This document shows positions 38,601-49,824 of a DNA stretch of 64,000 nt, in pieces. This DNA is from Phorcus lineatus. Lineage: Eukaryota; Mollusca; Gastropoda; Trochida; Trochidae. The notes below the pieces were generated by a model that worked only from the letters and a program-made list of their open reading frames with translations, was not told the DNA's origin and searched no databases. How positions within the stretch are numbered: position 1 is the stretch's first letter; each line of letters opens with the position of its first letter. The stretch is taken from positions 44,595,402-44,659,401 of the forward strand of contig OV121086.1 of the NCBI GenBank assembly GCA_921293015.1. The letters are read 5' to 3'. Position numbers and translations under genes: made by a program.

Positions 38601-41600
38601 CTTGAAGAAAATTTGCACTTTTGTGAAATCCAAAGTGAATTCTAGTTTGTTATTCAAACAATCCTAGCTAGAGTCTCTGCAATTCTTTGGTACTTTGTTA
38701 TGAACAGTTCAAGAAGTTTTATTCCTTTAATTTTTGTTTAATAATTTAAGCAATCTTTCATCACTTCGTTTTACAAAAAATAATGAAAACGGCCTATAAT
38801 TAAAAAAATTAAAAGAAATTGAATAAAATCCAAATCTCCACAATCCAAATTAACAAGATGATGGTACCCAATGCAAAGTTTTGTTAATATATAACTAGCT
38901 ATGCCTTATAGGTTATAATTTCTGCGCCAAGCACAAAGTACATTTTATAGTGCTTACATCGAGACATTTAATGATGTTATAAAACTTTCAGAGGGTATCT
39001 TCACGAGATGATTATTCAACATACCAAGCTTAATTGAGCTAGGCCGAAGCCTTATGAAAAAGAAATCTAGTTTGCGTTTCAACAAAAACGGACAAAAAAG
39101 GTACAAGGACATTATTTCACCAAATTAATGATGCGGATATACATTTTGCATGAAAGTTAGAAAGGCTTTTCACCTACTTCGAATGAGGAAGAAAGTCGCG
39201 TTCTGAATTATGTGGCGTTAGATGAATGTTTATCTTGAAAGGATATATATCAGGAAAATGTCTCTTGTGTTACACTTGTTCTCCTCGAACTATTTAATTT
39301 TCGTATTGACACGAGGCCACACCCTAAATGACTCGGCCTGCCACACAAATAAAACGTATTTTAATAGATTTTAGTTTTTAGCATTTTTCTTACTGAATTT
39401 ATTATTTAAAAAAAATTAAAAGTATGTTAGTGGCCATAAAATCTGGAAGTGAACTGGCACATAAACAGAAATAGAATACAGGTGACTATTTCAACCAAGT
39501 ATTGTTGAGACCGGTTGGAACGAGTTGAGCTCAGAGATCCACTTAAGCTCGAGCATTCTGCGGACTTTGGTGAAGCAATAATATAATATCGAGGATCGCT
39601 CTTATTATGAGCTTGGAGGTTGAAATGATTGCCTGGTGAGATATCGCTACTTACATTCAATGGCCTGAAAAGGAATACAAATGCCAAGATATCCTTGCAG
39701 GTCAACGTTAGCGTGAGGGGTGGCGAAAACGTTGACTGACGGTTACGTAACCTATACAATATATTTTATATCACAATATTTGAGATTGAATTCAACGGTT
39801 GATGACATATCGCGTGAACACGAAAGGTGATAAAATCCATGTACGTGCGGACGGACGCCGTACACGAGCTACGTCACTTCTAATGACTATTTTCTAAGCA
39901 AAGTGATTGTCCCAACCAAATTTTCGGAATTTCTTTGTCGATCAACAAAAGTTGCTTATTTACAATTATGAACCTCCAGTGACGTCACACTATTGTTCTT
40001 GCGGAACACTTTTCTCGTAATTTCCCTCAAACCTGATTCAATAACGATTACCCGGTGTGGTTATCTTAATAATGTCCCTCTTGACTAACTCTTAAGTATT
40101 ACTGCCGTACTTGACCACCCTTAACTCTGTCTGCCGAACCCACCCTTAATTCTATTTGCCGTACTTGACCACCCTTAGGTCACCCACCCTTAATTCTATC
40201 TGCCGTATTTGAAATAGCGCTTCAAACTTGGCCTGTGCTCACCATGACCAACACGCGTTGGCGAGATTGATTCCACCAGAAATGATTGCGTGTACTTTGC
40301 TTATAATCCAATCTCATTAAAATAAAATCTACTATTGCTGCACTACGTTACGCAGATAATTGATCTCACTAGGCTCCCTTACTCCAGCCGTCAGGTTAAT
40401 CTATGCTTCTGATTGACCTCAACCTCATAACCTTCAAGCAATCATAACGCGCGTCTCTTGGTGGCCTTCAAAGAGATTGCATTTGTTTCAGCAAGTAGAA
40501 GTTGAAACTCCTATAAATTTTCCATTTTACAGAGAACAAGTTGAAGTCATTTGCATATGTCTATTAATACCATTTAACCCAAAAAGATTTAGTTATAACA
40601 TTTCAGTCTTTGACGAAACAACGGTCAGTCTCATTAGCATATAAACGTCGTATACGACTAAATTATAATTATTTTTGGTATTTGTATATGTTTTGGTTGT
40701 TTTTGTTTCTCAGCATGTTTATGATTAGTTTGTTTCACAAAATTTAATATCATTCAATGATTACTACAAACTAAAAGACGAAACGTTTATTCAACGTATC
40801 TGTTTCCAGAATAAGCATTTGGATTGTTAAAGGGCCACAAAGTATGTTGATACACATTAGAAAATAGTGCCAAAAATCCATCTCGTTGAAAGATCTTTAC
40901 ATAATTTTTCGTCAATTGTTTAGATCCCAAATAAGCCAAGAAATCTAACTAATTAGTAATGGTGTTTCCCGTGACTATAAATAGATCGACTTTATTATTT
41001 TATTGCGCAAAGCATTGTGGTCGTAGTTGGCTCCCATCCTTTAAACAAAGATAACCACGTGGGGACGGAAAAGAGAAGCAGGATACAGTTAAAACGACGA
41101 TAGACCAGAAGGGAGACAAGTTGGTCGACAAAAGGAAAGTCAAAACGGCGAAACATATTTATGATTTATTTGAAAGTCAAACTCGCTTTACTTTGAGTTT
41201 GATTCGTTTTCATATGGGCAGGTTAATTGATTATTCATATTGAAGCGCGCCAATTGAATGTTGTTTTCAAGTAAATACATCACGACCAAGTTGATGGCGA
41301 AGTAACTCTTCTAAACTTTTTTATTTCCATAGAGCAAGGAGAGATAATTAGCATAACCCCGTCTTGTTACAACTGAATCTATTATAATTTCTCAGTCTTC
41401 GACGAAACAAGGATCTTTTTAATTTGCATATGTAACGTGAATATGTTTTATATTAAATTAACAACAACATCCTTTTTTTGTTTTGCAAGTTTTAGTCACC
41501 TTTTTGTGTAATAAGATTATGGTTATTTCTTTTCACGAATTTCAAGTGTTTATAATATTCTAAGAAAAGAAATTGTATTTGTTTATTTGTTATCACTAAA

Positions 41601-42852
41601 ACCCGAGCTTACGTAGTACACAGGAAAGGAAAATCCGCGTAATGACATCATAATTCAGTAGCGCGCGCTAATCGTGCGGGTGAAATATAATTACACCAAC
41701 TTGTCGTGGTATATATACTATTTCTCACATATCATGTTGTAGCTAAAACAATTATCTACCGACTGATATAATTTTTAGGCGTTTTTGAAAAAATGTTGTA
41801 TTAGAAACACTAAAATACTCAATGGCCCTTTAAGGTCTACTAAAGGATAACGTTGAGGAATGCAGAGTTTGCATTACGAAAGATAACTTCATAGCTTTCG
41901 ATTTGACTTGTTTGTCCAACAAACTGAGCTAGGGTTAATCGAATGTACATAAAATACACTAATTCGGGTATTTAGGCAGTTCGACATTCGGAAAACAGTC
42001 GGAAGGTTTTGGTTTCCGAGATCTGAAAAGCGTACAAGCGAAATGCAATTCGGCTGCGCCATAGATTATGGGGCGAATTCGCTGATTGGCTGATTTGAAT
42101 TATGTCAGAGGCAAACCTGACGGCTCACGTAACGGAGCCTGGTGAGACCTACACGCGTAATGGAGTGGAGCACGTAGATTTCATTTCAATGAGACTGCTT
42201 AAAATCGAAATTCTTACCTTCTAATGCTGTGCATAATGAAATAATTAACTCGCGAGCTGACAAATCCTATTTACAACACTCGTGCCGATAAAATGACACG
42301 TCCTTCTCTTTCTCTTGGATAGTTGTCTCCAAAACCTGATTGTAAACTATTGGTTGTTGATTTGGAATGTCTCCCACAAGTAATTAAAGAAAGCCTAATA
42401 CATATATGAACATGTTTATTTGGATGTGGTCAATGGTTTAAATAATTTTAAGTCATGAGTGATATTTATTCCTAAGCCAGGAAAACACATTATTCTGTCA
42501 TATTAATAAAGACTTAGAAATTCTGTATACTTATTTGCACAAAATTCACAGACCTATCCGAAATTTACAATTAACCGATAAAGATTAATATGACATTTAT
42601 CATACAGCTGAAGTACATTTAACATACCACGAAGTAATTTCTCTAATGGGTTTTTTTTTCATTTCACCAATGAAAACGACATTTTGTCTTAAGACGAAGG
42701 TTGTAATGTTGCCAAATATCTCATTCAATGCTTCAACATGAAAATACTAATAAATCTGTCTCACCTGTTGGCACCATAAGAAAACACATCACTAACAAGA
42801 CGAGGTAGCCATGTTTGTTCCTACTCTCTCTGTGATCAGAATCAGCCGCCAT
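23666..42852 (-). CDS. C-type lectin / WSC type I membrane receptor with Tyr-rich tail (605 aa)
   Basis: Twelve exons in order: 42852-42765, 32748-32566, 30900-30770, 29623-29491, 29335-29204, 28541-28350, 27877-27728, 26563-26510, 25530-25465, 25222-25151, 24795-24720, 24206-23666. All have AG/GT ends and phases agree. Residues 1-29: signal peptide (hydrophobic YLVLLVMCFLMVP). 30-90: first half of a C-type lectin domain (WWEGRALC, YWVGALETSQWKWT). 91-178: WSC domain (CYTRCYYKTYFGLS, GTSCYCLDD, CPGNFYENCGN, MSVYK). 179-222: second half of the lectin fold (GDCAYAH, YWSN, YAVC). 223-336: second lectin domain (WQSASNRCNLVKL, HWIGLYKW, RPCHWEVRALC). 337-400: Ser/Thr stalk. 402-425: membrane segment. 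426-605: tail with eleven Tyr residues including STYNHL. Family knowledge: such receptors bind glycans at the cell surface. Ligand and signalling are inference. The calcium-binding EPN/QPD motif was not seen. Confidence 0.85.
24436..24665 (+). repeat. AT-rich minisatellite, about 22-bp unit
   Basis: Degenerate units of the form agataatctatgaattata recur roughly ten times in the intron between the tail exon and the transmembrane exon of the lectin receptor gene. Confidence 0.8.
25657..25971 (-). mobile_element. tRNA-derived SINE, copy 2
   Basis: Minus-strand copy of the SINE at 5821-6122. It has box A TAGCGCACTGG, box B GGTTCAAATCC, the same body, gcgatataagtgaaat, and a better preserved tail (gtggcgttaaacaccaat). 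It lies in an intron of the lectin receptor gene in sense orientation. The complete tail suggests a younger or less eroded copy than copy 1. Confidence 0.88.
26438..26455 (+). repeat. Poly(C) run of 18
   Basis: Eighteen consecutive C residues about 55 bp from a stalk exon of the lectin receptor gene. Run length may be uncertain in the assembly. Confidence 0.9.
29491..30900 (-). other. Two-exon WSC cassette inside the first lectin domain
   Basis: Exons 30900-30770 and 29623-29491 encode one complete WSC domain. The preceding exon ends in G and both this cassette and the following lectin exon start with AT, so each junction rebuilds the same Asp codon (G|AT). The cassette is 264 nt, a multiple of three. 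Omitting it restores an uninterrupted lectin reading frame (WKWTD continuing into LLQRVELHGDC). Confidence 0.8.
31353..32220 (+). mobile_element. Decayed Tc1-type DNA transposon (transposase relic)
   Basis: A helix-turn-helix start (QRDRNRALGMAEMGATQRQIA), then GRPRVTT...QDRHIRV, LFSDESRFNLFGNDGRVRVY, LQHDNARPHTARLVNDYL and SPDLNPIEHIWDHIG appear in order on the plus strand. They fall in different frames with stops, so at least two frameshifts and a deletion have occurred. These are the diagnostic blocks of Tc1-type transposases, with the D/D/E residues still visible. It lies in an intron of the lectin receptor gene, opposite to its transcription. Terminal repeats were not found. Confidence 0.9.
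32749..34562. other. First part of the 10-kb intron 1 of the lectin receptor gene
   Basis: No exon is recognised. A cluster of palindromic TGACGTCA-type sites occurs at 33600-33690 and again at 34150-34195. Short segments near 33761 and 34470 resemble each other and 12921, indicating a decayed dispersed repeat. Confidence 0.45.
34563..35467. mobile_element. CCCAGCAGGCA-ended element rich in CAACGTTG and GACGTC
   Basis: Ends are CCCAGCAGGCAATCTG (34563) and, inverted, CAGATGCCTGCTGGG (35453-35467). The terminal 170 bp on the left and 150 bp on the right are packed with CAACGTTGAAA and GACGTCGAAAT units. The 600-bp centre is AT-rich and non-coding. This is the architecture of a non-autonomous DNA transposon; I cannot name the superfamily. 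Confidence 0.65.
35501..35614. repeat. Hairpin element (114 bp inverted repeat)
   Basis: The left arm gaatctcaccctcatgtc through gatatcaaatatatcaacac is mirrored by gtgttgatatatttgatatc through gggtgagatattc with a few mismatches. It starts 34 bp after the CCCAGCAGG element. Related arm sequence occurs near 46812-46858 and 54980-55005. Confidence 0.8.
36407..36441 (+). repeat. AGGTCAT heptamer repeat, five units
   Basis: AGGTCAT repeated with one AGGTCAA variant. AGGTCA is the half-site read by nuclear receptors in animals, but a simple tandem repeat explains it equally well. Confidence 0.85.
37253..37393. repeat. Hairpin element (141 bp inverted repeat)
   Basis: The arms attattacacga...gttgtattaccc and gggtaatacaacattttgac...gtgtaataat are nearly perfect reverse complements around gagcgagagcga. 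This is a typical foldback MITE in intron 1 of the lectin receptor gene. Confidence 0.88.
37394..40830. other. Intron 1 of the lectin receptor gene, middle part
   Basis: AT-rich, with no exon recognised on either strand. A local repeat of TGCCGTACTTGACCACCCTTA with ACCCACCCTTAATTCTAT occupies about 40089-40210. Confidence 0.45.
40831..41829. mobile_element. TTAA-flanked AGGGCCA-ended element, 999 bp, non-autonomous
   Basis: TTAA (40827-40830) precedes AGGGCCACAAAGTATGTTG. The other end is the inverse AGGGCCATTGAGTATTTTA followed by TTAA (41830-41833). TTAA target duplications point to piggyBac or Kolobok-type transposition. There is no reading frame. It lies in intron 1 of the lectin receptor gene. 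Confidence 0.65.
42765..42852 (-). other. Signal-peptide exon (exon 1) of the lectin receptor gene
   Basis: ATG at 42852-42850 in an AACATGGCGG context opens 29 codons with a charged start and a hydrophobic core (YLVLLVMCFLMVP), ending at an ACAG|GTGAGA donor in phase 1. The next recognised exon, 10 kb away at 32748, starts in the matching phase. The join gives PTA|STE, a plausible signal-peptidase site. No other recognised exon fits between them. Confidence 0.75.
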
Positions 42853-43562
42853 GTTGACAAAGGAGGAAGTGCTTTAAACAATAAAACTTTGATGAACTGG
42901 GCTTCTGTTGCACGGCTTGTGTTTTTCTATAAAGTGTTAAGCAAACATATTCGATCTTTTTACTTCCTTGTTCAACTGATAAAACGACACATGAATGTCA
43001 AGTGTTCTCAAGTGCTATTGTGTGCAGCTTTTATTTGTTTTGGTTGTCATCAGTTTGACGTAAGATAATGTGAACATTTTCATCCTTTAAACTTCCAGTG
43101 ATAAAACAAATGGCGTTTTTTTCACTTCTGTCAGAATTATTCATATATATATGCTTCCCTGATTGCTATTTTTTAATGATGTAAAAGGTAAAGGGTAAAA
43201 ATATACAGGGTCAGAAAATTTAGGAATTAGGTGTAAAACGTTGGTTTTTTTCCTTCGATATCGCGTTTTCCCTAATTCCCCCTTTTATTGTTTTAGGAAT
43301 GTAGTTATTCTGGTTAGGTGAGATTCTTGCAAAAAGTAAAGGACTTCGATATTATATTATCAAATCATTATTAAATTCAAAAAGGATTTATGTCAGTTAC
43401 GAAGAGAAGTTCATAAAAGTTCATAGAAATGAGTATTGATACAACCCTGAACACATCATCGTTGATGTCATTATTGAAATAGGACATCTGACGACAGTTT
43501 AGAGAAACATAAATACTCCTTCTCAACCATTTACTTCTCGGCCTGTTGTAAACACTTTAATC

Positions 43563-44235
43563 ATGGAAAGTTCTGAGCATTGGGTAGGTATCAAGTTGCC
43601 CATGAAAGAAAGGATGAATTACGACAGGAAAACATAAACGTATGACCAATGTCGTAAGCCCCTCAATATTCTACTGTTGCAAAATGGTACGCTGAGTTTA
43701 AGCGCGGACGCAGCTCCCTGCAAAATGACCCACGGTCAGGAAGGCTTATTCAAGCTATCACGGATGCTATAGTTGCAGAGGTTCAGGTCTTAATCATGTC
43801 CAATTGTAGAATACGGTTCGATGAGATTTATTTTATACCATAATTCATGAGCACTTGCGAATGTCCAAGGTGTCTGCAAGATGGGTGACTCAAACTTGTA
43901 TGCATAAGTTCGACACCAGAGAGTTGAATCAGTCGTGAGCTCTTGGACATGCCCGTCTGTTTACGGGGGATGAGGCATGGGGCGTAACACTTATAGGCTA
44001 TAAACCAGCTAAAACTACAATAACAGGAGCCTACTCTGCTGACTTACTGAAGCAACTGAGAGCGGCGATGAAGAAGAGGCCTCAAGCGACTTCTATCTGT
44101 TTGGCAATTTGAAAACACACTCGCTACCGAGGCGTGGCTGAGAGGCCAGTCAGAAAACATCTACCGCAAAACATATACAGTCTTGAAGACAAATGTACAA
44201 AGTTCAACGAGGTCCAGGGAAATAATATTGAAAAA
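43563..44235 (+). mobile_element. Decayed mariner-type transposon (transposase relic)
   Basis: In order on the plus strand: VAKWYAEFKRGRSSLQNDPRSGR (helix-turn-helix linker), EHLRMSKVSARWV, GDEAWG, PAKTTITGAYSADLLKQLRAA and LFGNLKTHSLPRRG. These are conserved blocks of mariner transposases, separated by stops and frame changes. It is upstream of the lectin receptor gene and ends about 220 bp before the EGF pseudo-exon. Confidence 0.85.
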
Positions 44236-44455
44236 TAAAATCCATATCACACCATTGACCTCTGTTTTATATTCACTCCTTTGAACTAATTGACTGGTAA
44301 TGATTATATTGGCATAGCGCATAATCTTGATGAGGTTATCTAACTACTTATTCTGAAGTAAGCAAGTTAATAACTTTGTAATCATTTAGCGCCTACCTTT
44401 CGGATGTCCAAGAACAAGAATAGTTCAGCGTTGTAATTCCTGTATTCTCCTAGAG

Positions 44456-44576
44456 GCTCGACGGGCGAACACTTTGACACGGATATAGACGAATGTAGAC
44501 CACATAACACCTGTTAGAACCATGGAACATGTGTCAACCATGTTGGAACTTCAAACTGTCGTCCCGGAGTCACAGG
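44456..44576 (+). pseudogene. Decayed duplicate of the Notch-ligand EGF exon
   Basis: About 120 bp match the EGF exon at 56816-56691 at roughly 85 percent by eye, including GACACGGATATAGACGAATG identically. The copy starts after a tagag acceptor-like site, reads STGEHFDTDIDEC, then hits TAG (C-stop-NHGTC). It has lost several bases near its end and its donor. It lies on the opposite strand, 12 kb from the parent exon. The flanking exons (DSL, other EGFs) were not found beside it. Confidence 0.85.
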
Positions 44577-47330
44577 GGAGATTCAACCATTTCATAAATC
44601 CCCATCGGGGATATCATAATCTGAAACCAATTGTAGGACATTGTAATCTTTAGATGGAACATTAAAGCTTTAAGCCCTTTGGACTAATCTTATAAATTCG
44701 CCAAGGTTTCTTTTCTATTTACATAAATACAATCTGCCATCCCAACCTATTGTTGAGATATGGTATGGTATGACAGGGTAAGTGCGCTATAAAGGCTCTC
44801 TAGAATCCTAAAAACGAATATGTGACAAAATGCACTGCGTTTGAGGGGTAATGTCATATTACTTCCTTTCCTCTCATGGCTAAAGCTGTTTTAAGCACTG
44901 TTCATAAACAAGTAAAACGAATATTCAAATTTGAAACTGAAGGTTGAATTCGCTAAAGCATATATGTTGCATATTTACAGAGTCCAAATTGTTTTCGTCT
45001 TGTCTTGTAGAAGCATTTATCTTCAATATTTCTTCATTGATTTTTAACTGAAATATTTTCAATCGATAAAAGCTTACATTATCCATTTTGAGCCTCTTGC
45101 TACGAATTTAAAACTATAATGATAATGCATATGCTTTCGTTGTATATCATTGACTTCCAAATACAGGCTGTTTATCTCTCAGTTGTTACAGCACAGTTTG
45201 TGGATGTCACATAAGAAAAAAGGATTTCTTTTGATTACTTGTTTAAGTCTATTCTTGTCACAATTGAGTCTGACAGAAAGTGCAAAATGATATTATAGCC
45301 AATGGAGGTTAACTTTGATACCAAAACATTTTTGAAGCTATAAAATTATTCACTCTCGGACTTTATTGGAAAACACAATCCCTTGACAGTAACCTAAGTG
45401 ATAAACCTTACAGGGATATTTTAAACGAAAAAAATCACTTGTTCTTCATGAGTGATATTTTCTTGATTAGAAGAAGTTATATCTTAATCAACATAACATA
45501 TCTGTCTGATGTTGGATGTTGCTGTTGGCTTGAATTCTTAGAATTTATAGTATGAACAAATATAGGGCTTGTTCTTTTAAATAGATTTTTGTGTTACCAA
45601 AGCTAATAGAAAAGTTGAACAGTTTAAAACCCTAGGCTGAAAAAAATGTCTTATCTTTTTTATTATCGGTATTTTCAATACATTTTCAGAACAATGTAGA
45701 AAAAGCTTGATGAACTACATAAAAAGCGAAATCAGCTGATCAAGAAAAATTTCACATTCCTTGCATTAGCAATTTAATAACATATCTACAAACTGTTCTA
45801 AATTGGACTTGTATAAAATCTATCAAATCTGTTTAACTAAACGTTGAAATTCTGCTGTCCACTTTCAGAAAAAGAGCAATCTGGTAACCAACACTGACAA
45901 GTTGACAAGTGGTTTATGGCCTGTGGCACCAGTGGCAGTTGTTGGAATGTGACAATGGAGAGATTAAAGGTTTTTTCTCTGCTCTATGTACACCTTTCAC
46001 TAAGTAAAAACAAACTATTTGCTATTGGAAACACTTTTTGGAAAGAAGTCTTTGTTGCATTGAAAAACTTTTGTGGAAAGTAGTTAAATATTGAAGGGGA
46101 CAGCACTGACGACATACCTTTATGAAGTACCTTTATGGCTTTAACTTTGTTTTTGACAATTAACAAATAAGAACTATAATTCATTAATACATTAGTGTTT
46201 ACCTACGAACTGTGTAAAAAGCAGTCCTTCAAAAGAAAAATCGAATCGCAACGAAAAGCAGCGAAACGACCACATTTATAATTGAAAATGCACAACAATG
46301 AAGCGACACGCATTGACAACTTACGAACAATAGGACTTAGCACCATTCAAGCGACCATCAGCAAAGCAAAATGAAACAAACTCAACACTCCTACCGCGCA
46401 AATTTCAAAGCTCCTACATGTATATGTTAGAGAGAGAAGTGCGAAACTCCAACCTCTCGGCTATAACGACATGTCAATAATTGTTTAATGATGTACCAAT
46501 TACAAAAAAACGAGCAAATGAGAAACTACAGTCATGAACTGGTAGTTAGTTCGATTGTTCAACATGACGGGCAAATGCTAATAATGTCATAATGCTGATG
46601 ACGTCAGAATCATATGGACATATTGGTGAAGAAAACTCACAGCAGAGTAAATGGCTGAATGCCTATGTTAATATTTGCAACTGTTGAAAAAAGGTATTAT
46701 ATGGTAAATAACGTCGTACCATAGTGTCCTCTGATAAACGGTGCATAAGCGCTTGAATATTATAGTGATATATCATCGGCAAGCTTTTGATAAGTGTTAA
46801 TTTAATTAACACGTGTTGATCCATATGTTTAATCGGAAGACACTGGGGTGACATTCTCTATTCAGTTTCAAATCATCTTAGGAATCATAACTGTACATCT
46901 TGACATAAAATGTCGAGTAGATTTCCCAAAGTTTTGAAACTGTTATGTTCGTGTTTTACAACATGTAAGCATATGTAGTCAACCAATTCTTTCATAGCCC
47001 TAAAATTTACAATTAATTTTACGTTATCCGTATTGCCTTTAGCTTGGAAATTAACCATTCGTTATCCCACAGTCGACAGAATGTAAACGGAGTCACGTAT
47101 ATTGTTACGTTGTTCGATATATAATTTAGAAGTTGGAGGTAAGATCGCGTACAAATAATGTTTAGACTGTCAATCGACCCGATTTACACTGCAAGTGCCT
47201 GGCAGAATATAGGTTATCAAAGCAATAACCAGAATTGACGTTTGACGTAAAACATGGCTTATACCTTCTTATTACTTATCGACTTACACTACGCGCGGTC
47301 ATAAGCCCAGTGCTGTATTTGACCCCGGTC
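44577..47330. other. Intergenic, no gene recognised
   Basis: AT-rich DNA upstream of the lectin receptor gene and downstream of the Notch-ligand gene. A stretch at 46812-46858 resembles one arm of the hairpin at 35501-35614. Nothing else is supported. Confidence 0.5.
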
Positions 47331-48243
47331 AATCCATGTTCCTTCATTTCTTTATCCATTGATCTTCTCCATGTTTTCCTTGGCCTTCGTTTCTTTATCC
47401 ATAGATCTTCTCCATTTTTTCCTTGGCCTTCATTTCTTTATCCATTGGTCTTCTCCATGTTTTCCTTGGTCTTCGTTTCTTTATCCATAGATCTTCTCCA
47501 TGTTTTCCTTGGCCTTCATTTCTTTATCCATTGGTCTTCTCCATGTTTTCCTTGGCCTTCGTTTCTTTATCCATAGATCTTCTCCATGTTTTCCTTGGCC
47601 TTCATTTCTTTATCCATTGATCTTCTCCATGTTTTCCTTGGCCTTCGTTTCTTTATCCATAGATCTTCTCCATTTTTTCCTTGGCCTTCATTTCTTTATC
47701 CATTGGTCTTCTCCATGTTTTCCTTGGTCTTCGTTTCTTTATCCATAGATCTTCTCCATGTTTTCCTTGGCCTTCATTTCTTTATCCATTGGTCTTCTCC
47801 ATGTTTTCCTTGGCCTTCGTTTCTTTATCCATAGATCTTCTCCATGTTTTCCTTGGCCTTCATTTCTTTATCCATAGATCTTCTCCATGTTTTCCTTGGC
47901 CTTCGTTTCTTTATCCATTGATCTTCTCCATGTTTTCCTTGGCCTTCATTCCTTTATCCATTGATCTTCTCCACGTTTTCCTTGGCCTTCATTTCGTTAT
48001 CCATTGATCTTCTCCATGTTTTCTTTGGCCTTCATTTCTTTATCCATTGATCTTCTCCATGTTTTCCTTGGCCTTCGTTTCTTTATCCATTGATCTTCTC
48101 CATGTTTTCCTTGGTCTTCATTTCTTTATCCATTGATCTTCTCCATGTTTTCCTTGGTCTTCATTTCTTTATCCATTGATCTTCTCCATGTTTTCCTTGG
48201 TCTTCATTTCTTTATCCATATATCTTCTCCATGTTTTCCCTTG
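47331..48243 (+). repeat. 43-bp minisatellite, about 21 units, with alternating dimer structure
   Basis: The unit reads ccttggccttcatttcttta tccattgatcttctccatgtttt. Over much of the array, units with cttcG...ccatAGatc alternate with cttcA...ccattGG/Atc, giving an 86-bp higher-order unit. As 43 is not a multiple of three, each frame cycles, yet all three plus-strand frames stay open for 65-113 codons. There is no evidence of expression. Confidence 0.95.
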
Positions 48244-48561
48244 TGGTGTCCATTTCATTACGCGGATTGGCATCTTGTTGCATCCTTTACATGTATGCTT
48301 AATGTATCGCCATTTATTTTCTCTTCCTTATTACTTAGGACACTGAAGGTGGTGTATCGCATCTGGATAATTTTGATTATCTTGTAAGGGATTACTTAAT
48401 GTCTAAGGATTCTCCAACGGAAAGTTCAACTGACACTGTCAAATTAAACAATTAAACGTTTCTTTTTCGCGATGCTATAATACCTCAAAGACATGCAAAA
48501 TTATATTATATTTGCACTGGGATACGCAGGTATGTGAACACACTTTTGGTATGCAGCTGTA

Positions 48562-48960
48562 CTGTTGCATTTCATTCGTCGCTCTGTTGAATGATCTTCC
48601 TTTCCTAAAGCCAGCTTGTTCTTTGCGCAGAAGTGGATCAACTATTGCTAAAAGTCTACTGAGGATCACTCGGCTTAGAACTTTGCTTTTAGTCGAGAGC
48701 AACATAATCCCTCGCAAGTTGTCACAGTTGGTTAGGTCCCCTTTCTTGTACTATAAGCCCGGTCTTCCAGGCGTCTGGTCTTCTGATACCAATACGCTGT
48801 TTAGAATCTTTATCAGCAATGTTAGAATTTTCTCGTCTGTTAGCGATTCCGCCATTCTTCAGTCTTCTGACTTATTCACACAGAGCAGCAAATGTTTTGA
48901 CAAGAATTCTTTCCGACGAATTTACTGCACCTATCATGTAACAATATCTTAAACATTTCC
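48562..48960 (-). mobile_element. LINE reverse transcriptase fragment
   Basis: The minus strand reads RGIMLLSTKSKVLSRVILSRL and LLRKEQAGFRKGRS, the conserved pre-catalytic blocks of non-LTR reverse transcriptases. Further upstream coding traces (ARILTLLIKILN-like) have stops. The fragment lies just downstream of the minisatellite. Confidence 0.8.
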
Positions 48961-49277
48961 CAATGACGTCGAAAATAGTTGTGAAGACTAAAAGTACAAA
49001 ATTTTGAAATGAGAATAGCTAACCGTTATTACACAAATGTTATTTTTCCAGTTGACAGAGCGTGTATCATATCTAAATAGAGTACATTTTTCTTTCTTTT
49101 TTATCCAATTCAAATATACTAGATCATTCTCGATAGAGAGTACACAATATATAATCGAATTTCAAAATCTTATATCCCCCTTCAGATGGACATTCAGTCG
49201 AGTATCGCCTGCTAAAGGCAATTGAAATTTAACATACTGAAACAACAGAAGAAAAAACAGCTGTTATTTTGAAAGAG

Positions 49278-49283
49278 TTTATT
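49278..49283 (-). other. Possible polyadenylation signal of the Notch-ligand gene
   Basis: AATAAA on the minus strand, about 540 bases past the stop codon at 49825. It is the best-formed candidate in the interval. Confidence 0.35.
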
Positions 49284-49824
49284 TCGTGACGACGAAGTAT
49301 AAAGTCGTCTTCGATATATGTGAATGTAGGCTGCATCACGATGCTTTGCTTTCAAAAATCAAAACTGTAATAATACATTTTAAATAATGCATTCCTCAAT
49401 TTTAAGGCTGGCTTAAATTCCTAACCATCTATTTGAAGTGTTGTAGGACATTCCATCCATTTGTTGCATTACAAATACAACGGTAAATGCAAACACCGAT
49501 ATCAACAGTAAAACTATGTAACATTCATGGAAGCGTTGTGGGGGATTTTATCTGTCAAAACGGGAAAGCCCGCCATTCATACATTTAAAGAATTCCCAGG
49601 AACTTTAAGAATAAGAATAATTGATTTACTGATAGAAACTGCTGTTGGAAAGAGACGAGCAAAAGTCAGAAGCTATTTCCTTCGGAGTAATTTTCAAGAT
49701 AAAGTTTAGGTAAACCTTTCTTTTGTTCAGTAAAAAGAGCCACTAAGCTTATCAAAATATCATTGTACACTATATGGATACGTCCATAAATAAGCTCAAG
49801 CGATGGTTCTTCAGTCCCGCTGAA

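Noticed and set aside
39427..39759. 110-codon minus-strand frame in intron 1 of the lectin receptor gene
   Set aside because: No similarity to lectin, WSC or other domains, and no splice sites in the required phase; the exons on either side join directly in frame.
47235..48387. Overlapping 65-113-codon frames rich in FLYPLIFSMFSL
   Set aside because: Translations of the 43-bp minisatellite in cycling frames; no start, splice or domain evidence.
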